Assembly: GCA_015680685.1 (NCBI GenBank)
Contig: MNCI01006562.1
Coordinates: 1 to 64,000 of the forward strand
Length of the DNA: 64,000 nucleotides
From: Gnetum montanum
Taxonomy: Eukaryota; Streptophyta; Gnetopsida; Gnetales; Gnetaceae
Direction of reading: 5' to 3'
The translations under genes and the position numbers were made by a program. This document shows, one piece after another, positions 24,222 through 35,394 of the stretch (position 1 is its first letter; each line of letters opens with the position of its first letter). Below the pieces are notes generated by a model. That model worked only from the letters and a program-made list of their open reading frames with translations. It searched no databases and had not been told where the DNA came from.

Positions 24222-27200
24222 CTATGGTATTGCCTGGTGCCTATCCTAAAATAATGTAAAATAAAAAATTAATTTGCAAGTGCAAAACTACAATACAACG
24301 TTAATGCACAAAACTGACACATAAAAAGCATAAAAGGTAAAAGAAAAACTAACTTGAGAGGATCCTCCATTAGACTTTAGAGGCAATCTATCAAGTCCCT
24401 CCTCTAAGCATTGGAGGATCTCAACCTTTGATAAGTGCATCAAGTCCTCGTGGTTGAAGTTAACATCTACAAGGATCTTTTCCTCATCGACAACCGTCCA
24501 TGTAGGAGGTTGCATAGAAAAGGTGGTCATAGAAGTCTCCTGTGAGGGTGGGATAATCTCTCACTCTAGGGAACCACTAATCACTCTATGCTAGGCAAAT
24601 AGCTCAAAGGCCCAACTCTCACCAATCACCTCAATGAACATCTCAAGGTGACAAGCCTTCATAGACTCATCCTTGAGTTGTTGCAAGTAGGTGTCCTACT
24701 CCCACTTGTAGTGGTGCTTGTGGTTCTTCTATCTATGTCCCAATTTGCACACCTTGGCACTGAAGCTCTTCCACTCCTCATTCTTCTGGGAGAGTAGATC
24801 AATCTGCAACCTCTACTCGACGATCTTCTAGGTAGCCTCATTCTTACCTCAGATTGTCAACTAGTACCTAGCATAATCTATCTCTAATGTTCACAATATA
24901 CCATCCTTATGTGCTTGAGCTAATAAGAAATCATAATAAGATTGGATGTCCTCATTCTTTGTGGTCAGGCTTGCCACTACCTCCTAGAGCTCATGCATGT
25001 GTTTCCATAGGTGCTCATTCAAGCACCTATAGGTCCACAATGCCTTTACACTATAAAGTGTGCACTTGCTCACTACCTCATACACATGATGAGGCACCTG
25101 CTCCACCTCAGGGGGATACTCAAGGATGGCATCCACATGAGCTACCTAGTTTGGATTCCAACAAAGCTTAGAACTTGTTAGCATATAACAAACAAACCAA
25201 TATGAGCAATAGACTAAGCTAAAAAATTGGTAAAATAGTTCAAGAAAAATGACATACATACCAAGCTTGGGATCCTCCTACTATATGTAGTCCACCATGT
25301 CCTCCACAATGCCTTCCATAAAGGAAAATTTATTTGGTGTCTCTGCTTATGGCTTCATGTGATGGGCAAGCACTGGTGGTGAATCGCTGGTAGGAAGGTC
25401 TGAGATTGTAATACAAACACAATGCAACACTTAGCGATAACTAAGTAGTTAAAGGCTTAAGAGCAAATGGAAAAAGTAATGGTAACACAAAGTGCTTACC
25501 AAGAAAGCCCTCGAATGTCAGTGTGGGTGGGTCTCCTAGTTGCACATCATCAGAGATGTTGGTGAAGTCATCCTCTAGGTGGAATAGCTCCTTTACATCA
25601 AACTATTGGGAGATCTCTGGGGCCTCTGGTGGCTCCTCCCTGTGAGCTACCTCCCTTTCAATCTAAAGAGGGGCCATGTTTATTGCCTCTACTATCTTGT
25701 TGCTACTTCCTTAGTAGCCTTCTTACCTAACTCACATAGTGTAGTAGTATGAGCATAGCATAATAATAATAATAATAAAATATATAAGCCAAATGCATCT
25801 ATGATGTACACTAACTTGCAACCATTGAACAGAGTGTGGGTATCTTGGGGTGAACTTTCTTGATGCCTATTTGTCCAACTATAGGGGGAGTCTCCTCTAT
25901 TGGGCATGGCCTTTTAATTTTACCTTAGAGGACCCCACCGTCTCCATAATGTATTGCTCCACCCTCTTCACAACCCCAATAATAGTTGGTGGACACTCAC
26001 TTGCTCTATCATGGGAATAGGATGACTGTGACCTTCCCAGATGTGCCTTCATCGTAATTGAATACAACTTCTCAATCCCCTCTAGAGGGTCTTATGCATG
26101 AGTGGTGGCAAATAAGTGCTTAATCCATGGCTTGGATAGTTCCCTGCGATCCTGCATAACTTAACACCCACTCTCCCTAATCACTAGGAACTCTACAAGC
26201 CTTCGTAGATAGGCTACAAAGAATGTGAAGTAAAAGTGAGACCTTGCATGAATGTTGTGATGAAGCTTGATAACCTCTACCTATAACCCAGTGATGATAG
26301 AAGAGGCCCAGTTAAACCCGGTGCTCTCCTCTATGACCTCTTGCACCACCTTGCGCTTGCTTCACTCTAAGGACCTTTCCTTGGGAGAGTAGCTTAGGAA
26401 AGGTGTAGACATAGAAAGGAGGGCAAAGCCTTCAGACCTCAAGCACATGCATGTTCTCAACCATGATGCTTTACAAGAGTGAGTGATCCCCAACCACTCC
26501 TCAATCTTCTTTCTTTGGTCTACCTCTTGGTTAGGCTTGTCAATGATTGATGGGCCCATAGAGGAAAGACCAAAGAAGTCAAAAAAGAAGGCATTGTTGA
26601 GGTCTAAGACTATCTTCACTCCGTGCAAATGAGTAAAAAAATGGCAGGCATCATGGCTAAAGGAGTCAATGATGGTTACCATCTCGATCACTAGTGTGGT
26701 TAAGCTAAGGGCCAAGAAGAGGTCCATCAATCAAGAATGGAGAAGTTGACTAGTCAAAGCCTCTGAGGCTTGAAGGCACAGCCACTCTTGCACCCGCTCC
26801 ACATCACCATACTTCATGGTGAGGGTGACCTCATTACGGCCAGTGGCAACCATTGTTACTTCTCATGAAACAATAGTAACTGTAACACAGGCAAACACAA
26901 CGTTAGCATCATGCAATTAATGGGTGCATGAGAACAAGTAAGAAAAGTCAAGCCAACATAATGAATACTAATGTGGAACAAACAATGTGCGTGATCCAGG
27001 CAGAGGCACAACAATCTCTCTAAAGATAGGCTTACTGCTAGTCCATCCCTCATCAAGCCAATCATAGGTCTAACATCGCTCGAATGCCTTTGGGTATTAG
27101 GTGTGGTAGTTCTCTAAGTCCTCTCCCACCTATTTAATAAATGCCTCTCAAAAGCTTAGACTAGAAGAAAATACCTCTAGCGTGGTATGGGCAGAGCGAG

Positions 27201-27570
27201 AGCCCCTCTCTCATCATGAAGTCCCTCGTCATCAACTATAAACCTAGCATTAGACATTCATAGTTAGCAGTTAGCAAATCTAGCATGGCCAATGACAATG
27301 AGACATAAGGAAAAGCAAGCACACTTACCCTCCAACACAATATATAGTCCCAGGTGGGTTCTGGAAGATTGTATGCATTGACATGGCAATGAAAATGGTG
27401 TTGTTCTTATTATAACAAGAGAACTCCAACATGCTCTAGAATCTAGATAAGGGAAAAAAGTTCCTAGGGCCTAGTCTTAGGCCACTTGCTCAATCACCAC
27501 AAGTCATGGGCTCATTGGTCATGAATCGTAGTATGTGTCAGTTTGCCCTAGCCAACAACATCTTGATGAT
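24222..27570 (-). pseudogene. B1 antisense gene (aORF), 3' part
   Basis: Exons 2 (end) to 7 of a spliced gene opposite to gag-pol; the 5' part is at 46,575-48,354, separated by B2. Introns inferred by comparison with B2: 27,328-27,244 (GTAAGT...TAG), 25,815-25,727 (GTTAGT...TAG), 25,261-25,174 (GTATGT...AAG) and 24,353-24,246 (GTTAGT...TAG), each 85-108 bases. The donor matching the B2 intron at 37,206 reads GATCAC here and looks lost. Protein-level matches to B2 include FFTHLHGVKIVLDLNNAFFF, the IEEWLG motif and EILQCLEEGLDRLPLKSNGG. Stops interrupt several exons. Function unknown. Confidence 0.65.
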
Positions 27571-27575
27571 GGAAC

Positions 27576-29454
27576 TGTAGCAAACAAAAATGTCGGTGGT
27601 TGGAACATCGAGAGGTTGTCGGGTGAACAGTTTAACCCCGGATTTGTGTAAGGGCCATGCTGGAGAGAAATGGAAATGGGGTGCCCTGAATGGTCTAGTT
27701 AATCAGATAGGGTCTTAATCGGTGTATCTTAACCTTACGTAAAAGCTTGTTTCGGAAGCAAAGTACACAAAATAAATCAACAATCAATAAATGTAGAGCG
27801 ATAGAAATAGTGCAAAACAATGATTATAGTGAGTAAATAGCAAAAATGATTTAGGTGAGAAAGTGCACTACCCCAAAGGTCGCTGATTTGATCTTTGGCC
27901 TTGCTAAAAGGTGTACAATAGGTTATGCAACCCTGGAGAGACACTGGTTACACCGAACAGTATAGTTAAAGGTCTTTTGCTTGCTACTCTATTCATTAGG
28001 TTGCCAAATTGCTCGACTCACAAAGGGATGTTTGGTGCCAACTAGAGAACTCAAAGGTAACCAAAATGCTCAAAATGCCAACTATGCTCTTTGCAAGCCA
28101 ACTTACAAGCTAACTGCAACAAAAGCCAACCAAAAATCCAAAACGCCAACCATCCAACTTAAAGCCTACCAAAAAGCCAACCCCTTGAGCATTGTTTGCC
28201 AGAGTATTTATAGGGCTAGGAGTAGGAGAGAAACGTGGTCTGGATGCGATCTAGCCTGGGCCTCATAAGGTGCTAACATGCTCATACCGTGTAGGAGTGT
28301 AATGCTAGATGTGAACTTTGTTATGCTATGACTATACCGCTAAAGCTGTATGTGTCGAAATCCAGTGTGCTAACAATGTAAGCAAAATGGAGCCTATGCT
28401 CCAGGACTACGTCTTTCCTACTTTCACAAGCAGGGTCAAGCGTAGGAACAATTTTGTGGAAGTTGATCAGGGATATGCAAAATGAAATAAAATTGCTGAT
28501 TTTGCCAAGGACATGCTAGAGTGAGAAAAATTGTTGCCAATAAGTTTTAGAGCATTACCTGAAGACGTCTTGATGCTTCCATGCTAGTGTTGCACTACTC
28601 ACACTGTTGAGGACATTGGTGTAGTGTAAGTAGCTGCTTGTTATGCTATGCTACGCTACATAGCGTAGCCACTGGTCTTAATAGAAATTTGCATAGGACC
28701 CAAAGAGCATTTTTTGAGGCTCTTAGTTAGGCTAACAACTACAATTTTTGTCTTTCTATGTTGGAAAGCCTTTGGACTCGCTGAGTTCATCCTTGGATCA
28801 TTTCGCTGCCTTTACATTGTTGCTATGCTATGCTATGCTATGTAGTGTAGCATAGCGTAGTAGCCAGGATATCATGCATCCTTATTTAATCCACCATTTT
28901 ATAGCAAGAAACTTTGCTTGAGGCTTGAGGGCTAAGTGGGGCAACCAGTTTTGGAGGTTGAAGTCTTGTCAAAGTGTAATCTTCTTTACTGGAATCTCTT
29001 GGAAAGATGGGTCTTTCTACTCTACCTTTGCTACATAGCGTAACACCTTGTGTTGGTTGCATCCTGACTTGTTTTGCAATCATCTTGTCAATTCACATCT
29101 AGATGCTTGAGTAGTTATCTTTCAAGGCTTTCTACGTTACACAACATAGCATAGCGTAGCAAACTTCTTCACTAGAAAACTTGCCAAATTTTTTTGCTCA
29201 TCCAGAGCACTTTCAACAACTTCTAGCATGGTCTTTGGGTAGAGTGTTAGCCGGGTCAATTATCTAGTTGGGTAGGCTGGAGAGTCCAGTGGGCCTATCA
29301 GCTTTGGAGATAGAAAACTTGTTGGACTAGATAGTCTATCTTCAGTGCCTACACTTCCCTATCGAACCATCATGACGCTGCACTTGTGGAAGTCCTTGTC
29401 CAAATTCTAAGACTCTGCTGAAGCATGAGGGTCCTGAAATTTTATGGTGTTTCA
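27576..29454 (-). repeat. B2 3' LTR, 1,879 bp
   Basis: On the minus strand it starts TGAAACACCATAAAATTTCA and ends TTTTTGTTTGCTACA. It aligns along its whole length with 44,708-46,569. Short partly palindromic words built from GCTATGCTACGCTA recur, for example at 28,640-28,670 and 28,820-28,860. Confidence 0.9.
28203..28212 (-). promoter_or_regulatory. TATA box of B2 3' LTR
   Basis: TATAAATACT on the minus strand within CCCTATAAATACT; the same box is at 45,336-45,345 in the 5' LTR. Confidence 0.6.
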
Positions 29455-29470
29455 TTGGCCCCTCTTTGTC
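29455..29470 (-). promoter_or_regulatory. B2 polypurine tract (plus-strand primer)
   Basis: GACAAAGAGGGGCCAA on the minus strand directly precedes the TG of the 3' LTR. B1 has GACAAAGAGGAACTAG at the same place (54,457-54,472). Family-level conservation next to the LTR supports the call. Confidence 0.7.
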
Positions 29471-30830
29471 GACATCCAGAGGATCCACCCAAGAGATGTT
29501 GACAAAGAATATGAAACACCATGAAGGACAATATGCCAACATTGATCTCCAATAGTTAGTCAGATGTCGCTGTGCTTTGCTTAGGAGTATCAAGATAGTT
29601 ATGCAGGAAAAAGAGGGAAAAGGATGGATTTGAGGGGATAGGTTCAAGAAAAGGAAAGATGAAACATAATGTGGTTCCTCGTCGGAGTGCTTGTGAGGGA
29701 ATCAGTATGTGTGAACATCTTTCTTTTACTGGCTTCCAACCTCTCATCAAAATGCTTAGAGACGGTCATTATGAAACAGCTAGTGTGCCATTTGCTTTGG
29801 GCACACCATCTTTTTCTTTTTTAAGCTTTTTCTCTTTTATGCTTTTCTTTTGCTATTTAGTGATGTTCATTTGCAAACAACCTTGTTGTTGTAGGACAGG
29901 TGTTTCCTCCCCAAGATGAGTTATGTTACATCCATGTGGGGCTTTGACCTACCTACAGATGCTTCCCATGCAACGAGTATGCATGTCATGGACTTTGTGG
30001 TTGAACATATGGGAGGGCTTCACATGCACCAAGGAAAGCTTGTAAAAGGGATGTGGAAAGGGAAATTACAAGTGTAAGAAATGAGATGATGAAGGGTAAT
30101 GAGGAAGGGCAAGATGTGCACTCCCAAGTAGCTAAGCTAGTTAGAGTGATCACCTTGAAATAATGTAGTGTCCTATCCTCCTAGCGAAATGCATCCCTGA
30201 TCAATGCCATCTCAGCCCATATCCTACAAGCATAATAGAAAGTAGACCAGAAAAATGTAACTGTGCAATGTAGTTAGGCAAAGGTCTTACTTGCTTTAGA
30301 CATCGCTACAATTGTAGGCATTACTGTTGAGGCATGCGATGTCAAAACTAGGAAGGCTAGTAATAGTTTTAGCAGTGGAAAACTGAAGGGGCTGACACCG
30401 AGGAGGTTAGGAGTTGCAGTGATGTGAGTGCTCAGGGATCCCCGCCCAAGGCAAACATTATGTAGTTCAGCTGTAAGCTGAGAGACCTAGCAACTAAACA
30501 TCTTTTGAGCTTGGGTGTTGGCGAGGGCTAGAGCGTAGCAGTTTTGCAGTTGGGCCACAATAGTGTTGGGACTCTAGCAGCAGGTGTTGATAATGGAAGC
30601 TACTACTAGGGCGATGGGCTATGGCAGCGGTAGCTCCGAAAGGTCAGCAAGATGTCAAACGACATCTTCAGAGGATCAGCAAGATGCCAGGGGCAATGGC
30701 ATTGCATATGTTCTAGAGGGTGTTCTCTTGTCATTGTGAACTATGTTCTGGTATTGCAATACCCCACACCATATCGGCACTATGCACGCTCACTTGTTTA
30801 TAGGATTGTGGATGTAGGTTAAGCATTGTG
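29471..30830 (-). other. B2 3' tail between integrase array and 3' LTR
   Basis: Noncoding as far as I can see. It aligns in order with the B1 tail (52,880-54,456): shared landmarks include CCTGGCATCTTGCTGATCCT and CATGGGAAGC, then GGAGGAAACACCTGTCC on the minus strand. Short open frames here are not conserved between the copies. Confidence 0.6.
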
Positions 30831-31175
30831 CCATGAACCCAGTTTAAGGTCTTGGTAGACCATCGGATGTACTAGTTTAAGGTCCCAGCAGACCACAATG
30901 TGCTAGTTTAAGGTCCTAATAAATCGTTGTGCTAGTTCAAGGTCCTAACAGATTGTTGTGTGCTAATTTAAGGTCTTAGCAGACCATTGTGCTGGTTTAA
31001 GGTCCCAGTAGACCATTGTGTTAGTTTATCGTTGTAGCGGACGGTGGATGGGCCAGTTTAAGGTCATAGCGAACCTTTGTGCTAGTTTAAGGTCTAAGCG
31101 GACCATTGTGCTAGTTTATAATCATAGCCGACTATCTGTGCCAGTTTATAGTCATAGCAGACTATGGATGCTTAC
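30830..31175 (-). repeat. B2 array 3: CTAGTTTAAGGTC repeats after integrase
   Basis: About ten imperfect 28-45 bp units of the form GTGCTAGTTTAAGGTCCCAG followed by CAGACCATT. On the minus strand this is the same GACCTTAAACTAGCA theme as in B1. It starts at the integrase stop. Confidence 0.85.
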
Positions 31176-32260
31176 CTTGCTTTTGCATAAGACGTAGTAT
31201 GGTTTAAGGTACAAGTAGTTCACTGGATTTGCAAACTCTTTGCCATCCATGTTTGCCAATTTGAAGGCTCCATTTTCATAGGCTTTTGTGACTATGAATG
31301 GACCTTCCCAGTTAACTGAAAACTTGTTTTCATGCTCATGAACAGCTTTGAGAAGTAGATCCCCTTTTTTAATTAGTTGTTGATGTAGATTGGAATGATG
31401 CATTTGCCACTGCTTCTCTTGATACTGTTCGACACGACCAAGTATTTTAGCATGCTCCTCCTCTATAGAGTCGATGTAAATGATACTTGACTCGTTATTT
31501 AGGGCCTCATTCATGATGCTTGAAAGAATCATTTGTAGTAATGGTACCTATAATTCAAGAGGTAATACTACTTCTGATCTGTAGACCAAGATATAAGGAG
31601 TCTTACCTGTAGCCGTTCTACACGTTGTATGGTAGACCCACAACACATAGAGGATTTGCTCATGCCATTGCCTGTTGTTATTGCTAAGAATATTTTTAAG
31701 AAAGTTGATGATGGCTTTGTTTGTTGCCTCCACTTGACCAAGGTTGCTTGCGGGTAGTATTGCGATGAAAAGGATTGCTTGATGCCAAGGTTGCTACAAA
31801 ACGTGTTGGTTTCTACACTACTAAACTGTGGCCCGTTGTTCGTCACAATAGTCATGGGAAGACCAAACCTTGTTACTATGTTGCTTAAGATAATGTGGCA
31901 AACCTTATGAGATGTAGTCTTCCTAAGGGGGATAGCCTCTACCCACTTCGTGATATACTCGGTGGCGGTGATGATGAAGCTATATCCTATGGAAGACTTA
32001 GATGTGATGGGTCCTATGATATCTAGTCCCCATAGTTGGAATGGCCACGTGATCTATGTAGGGTGCAACTCAGTAGGTGAAACGTGCATAAGATTTGCAT
32101 GATGTTGGCATGTATCACACGACCTAACATTAGAAAAGCAATCTCATTTCATGTAAGGCCAATACTACCCTAGGCGTCTGATTTTAGTTGTCATGGCCCT
32201 AGGAGCTATGTGTCCTCCACATAGTCCTTCATGGACTTTGTTAACAATTTTTTGTGCTTC
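31152..32260 (-). pseudogene. B2 integrase (broken)
   Basis: HHCC-like start near 32,200-32,090 (SCDTCQHHANLMH), core with LWGLDIIGPI, TNNGPQF (D to N at the second catalytic position) and QYYPQA, then a frameshift at the glutamate region into NKAIINFLKNILSNNNRQWH (31,728-31,669). The C-terminal part has FSVNWEGPFIVTKAYENGAF and ends YLYLKPYYVLC. Stops and the shift make it non-functional. The gene ends at the array as in B1. Confidence 0.8.
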
Positions 32261-32350
32261 TTCTCCACTAACGCAAGTTAACAGTATCCCATCAAAGGAG
32301 CATTTGTAGAAGGTATTATCTTCCATAAGGAAATACTACTTGGCTCTCTT

Positions 32351-33000
32351 TTAGATTGCATCTTTTTGAGCAAATGTTAAGCCGTGTGGGGGTTCACCAT
32401 GTTGAAGGTAGACTTTAATGTTAACGTACCATTCTTGGGCATTGGTAGCACTCACAGAGGTGACATGTACCGATTGAGTGATAGGAGCTATGCATTCTAT
32501 TATTGAAGTAGGTGAAGTTACAAACAGGTGTGGCGACACGTTTAATGCTAGCGTGGCTAAGGTATTTGCTACAGTGTTCTCGTTGCATGGCACATGTTGA
32601 ATGTCTATTGTTGTGAACTGTTTTAGCAAACTCTTGGCCAAATCATAATAAGGCTGTAAGTGTGAAGCTTTACAAGCATAGATTTCAGTGATCTTGTTGA
32701 TGACAAGTTGGGAATCACCTCGGACTGCTAAATGTTGGATCTTTAATTGTTGGGTTGCTAAAAGGCCCCTAAGGAGTCCTTTGTACTCAGCTACATTATT
32801 TGTATAAAGGAATGTAAAAAGGTAAGCAAAAGGTTGAATGTCCCCTGAGGCAAATGTAATGATGGTGGTAGCACTACCACCTCGTGTGGTTGATGCATTG
32901 TCGAAATGCAAGATGGCCTTGAAGTGCAATGACATAGGGTTGATGCTATTAACATGTTCATTAGGAAATTCTGGTTCTATGGTGGCTGATCATCGACTGG
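32351..33000 (-). pseudogene. B2 second (archaeal-type) RNase H
   Basis: A 195-codon open piece with LHFDNASTTRGGSATTIITF, NNVAEYKGLLRGL, VRGDSQLVINKI and HVPCNENTVANTLATLA. The D, E, D catalytic positions are visible; the last is N (ANTLA) where B1 has ADALA. An extra RNase H after the usual one marks Tat-type Ty3/gypsy elements, as I recall from published work on dual RNase H elements. It would help to remove RNA during copying. Confidence 0.8.
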
Positions 33001-33189
33001 TGAGGTAGTGAGCTATGTAGCTATTGCTTATCCTTTGGTCAATGATTGGACTACATAGTGTAAATCGAATTTCACCATTATAGCTTTCCATTGGGCTGTC
33101 CTGCTATTTTCATATAAGTTGTTCATGATAGCCCAAAATACGTTGCTCTTGCATATAATGTTAACCTAGCTATGGAACAAGTAATGTCT

Positions 33190-34430
33190 TCACTTTTTTA
33201 GTGCAAATACTAGGGTGAGACAATTCTGTTCTACTTCGTTGTATTTCTCTTCGTAGGTTATCAATGCATGACTCAAGTAATAGACTGGGATTTCAGAGCC
33301 ATCCTCTCTTTTCTGGCATAACAGTGCTATGATAGACGTGTTTGAGGTAGTAAGGTAGATGTAGAAAGACTTATTCCTCCATGGTGGGTAAACAATTGGG
33401 AGGTGTGAAAGCTCCTTCTTCAAGTCATCGAAGGCTTGTTGACACTGTGTTGTCCGCTCGAAGTTAACCTCCTTCTTTAGTAAGTGTTGCATGGGGTGTA
33501 ACTTTTTGGTCAACTTTTCTATAAACCTTCTGATACACTATATTCTACCTTGCAACCCATGCAATTCTTTTAGGTTGGTAGGGGGTGCTAGGTTAACGAT
33601 GGCCTTAAATTTGTGAGGGTCCACTCGTATTATAGCTTCTGATACTACAAACCCTAGCATGCATCTATTTTTTACTCTGAAAACACATTTCTTTGGATTA
33701 AAGCACAAGTCATGCCTGTGACAACGCTTGAGGACTACATCTAGATTGGTGGGATGGTCAATAGCCATCTTTAACTGTTATGTCATCCACGTAATCGTTT
33801 AGTCTCTCTAGGAGGTAGTCACTGAATATGTACGTCATGGCTTGTTGATAGGTTGCTCCGACATTTTTAAGACCAAAGGGCATGATAGTATAACAAAATG
33901 TTTCCCAAGGGATCATGAAAGTAGTTATTAATTGATGCTATGGATTAATACGAATTTGATTGTAACCTGAGAACTCATTCATAAAGGATAATAAAGCATG
34001 ACCAGTCGTAGTGTCAATAAGTTGGTCAATACTTAGAAGTGGGAAGTCATCTTTAATCGTTGCTTTTTTCAGATCTCAGAAGTCTATACAGATTCATATA
34101 CCTCTCGTTTTCTTAGAGTCTACAACGATGTTTGATACCCACTTTGAGTAATTGACCGCGTGAATGAAGCCTGTTTGTTATAGCTTGGTGATTTCGTCAC
34201 GTATGGCTAGTGTGATTTCTAGTTTAATTTTTTGAGCCTTTTGTTTAACTGGTTTGATACATGGGTCTAAGATGATGTTATGTTGTATTAGTTATGGGTC
34301 TAATCCCAACATGTCGTTATAGGACCACACAAACACTTTGACGTTGTCTTGGAGGACTTTAGACACATCCTTTTGTATTTGTTGATCTAGGAGGGAGCTA
34401 AGTTTTAGTGTCATGATTTCCCCTTGGATG
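33190..34430 (-). pseudogene. B2 reverse transcriptase and first RNase H (broken)
   Basis: Read in pieces: VFVWSYNDMLGLDP, FIHAVNYSKWVSNIVV, FSGYNQIRINP, then PFGLKNVGATYQQAMTYIFS and NDYVDDI (near 33,790), so the YVDD catalytic motif is kept. It continues CFNPKKCVFRVKNRCMLGFV, LKELHGLQGRI and the RNase H start FYIYLTTSNTSIIALLCQKR and VYYLSHALITYEEKY. Several stops and shifts interrupt it. It begins about 6.2 kb after the gag-pro stop, with the antisense gene between. Confidence 0.85.
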
Positions 34431-34789
34431 TCGTTATAGGTGCTTTGATGAGAGGGTCCTCAGTCACATCCCTAGCCTCTAAGTCTAAGGCTTAGACCAA
34501 ATGTTCTGACCAATCTAGGGATGTTTCCAAGGACGCTACAGTGTTATCAGTGGATGGTTCCTAGTCTATTGACTCTACCTTTCGATGTCTTGCAAGCTTG
34601 CCATGAGGACCTGTCGAGGTTAAAAGTGAATGTAGATCACACTACATGGACATTTTGTTCAACCTACCATAATAAGAAAAATCCAAGTCAAGTGATACTT
34701 GTTTGTAGAAATAGCACATAATAAACATTTGCAAAGTAATAATAAAACATGCAATAATTGTTAACTATTTGGCCAAGTTCACAAGTTAC

Positions 34790-35070
34790 CAGTTTAAGGT
34801 CTTGGCGGACCGTAAATGGGTTTGAACATGCAAGGGACATTAACTTTTCCATTTTAAGGTCATGGCGGACTATAACATCGCAAAATCTAGTTTAAAATAT
34901 GAAATGGATACTAAGCTTGCTAGTTTAAGGTCATGGAGGATTGTACTCATGCTACAGTGTACATCAAAATGTAAATCGAGGTTGCTAGTTTAAGGTCCTA
35001 GCAAACCGTTAATGGGTGCAGTTCAAGAAGTAAGGTCACGAGTTTAAAGTCTTTAAGAACCGTTGCGAGT
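34790..35070 (-). repeat. B2 array 2: AGTTTAAGGTC repeats before RT
   Basis: About five imperfect units of the form CAGTTTAAGGTCTTGGCGG with ACCGTAAATGGG-like spacers (34,790-35,060). It lies between the RT start and the antisense gene promoter. In element orientation it reads like arrays 1 and 3. Confidence 0.75.
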
Positions 35071-35252
35071 AAGCTTTGTAAAGGTAGGTTGCTAATTCAA
35101 GGTGGGATGAAATTTTTGGTTGGGCCCATTTGTTACACTGCAAACAATGATGCTATACTATAGAGGGATTGTGACATAATGGTGCTACGTTGTATGAGGC
35201 ATCCCACATTACTTGTGCTGTAAAAATGACAAGTTCTTTTCATTGCGTCAGC

Positions 35253-35260
35253 TATAAATA
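35253..35260 (+). promoter_or_regulatory. TATA box of the B2 antisense gene
   Basis: TATAAATA in GTCAGCTATAAATAGGG, 135 bases before the exon 1 ATG. The B1 copy has TATATATG in GAAGCTATATATGTAC at the matching place (48,475-48,468), 115 bases before its ATG. Conservation in both copies and distance from a start codon favour a real promoter. Confidence 0.6.
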
Positions 35261-35394
35261 GGGTTTTACCCTTGATAAACTTATCATTTTCATTGTTAGA
35301 GCACAAAGCCCACATCCAGAGCGTAGCACAATCGTGTCAAAAGAAGGCAAAGCACTGTAGCGTAGAAGTTGATAGAGAATTTGTGAGTGAGGCA

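Noticed and set aside
25762-25784. AAT repeat in the B1 aORF
   Set aside because: A simple trinucleotide run inside an intron, common in plant DNA.
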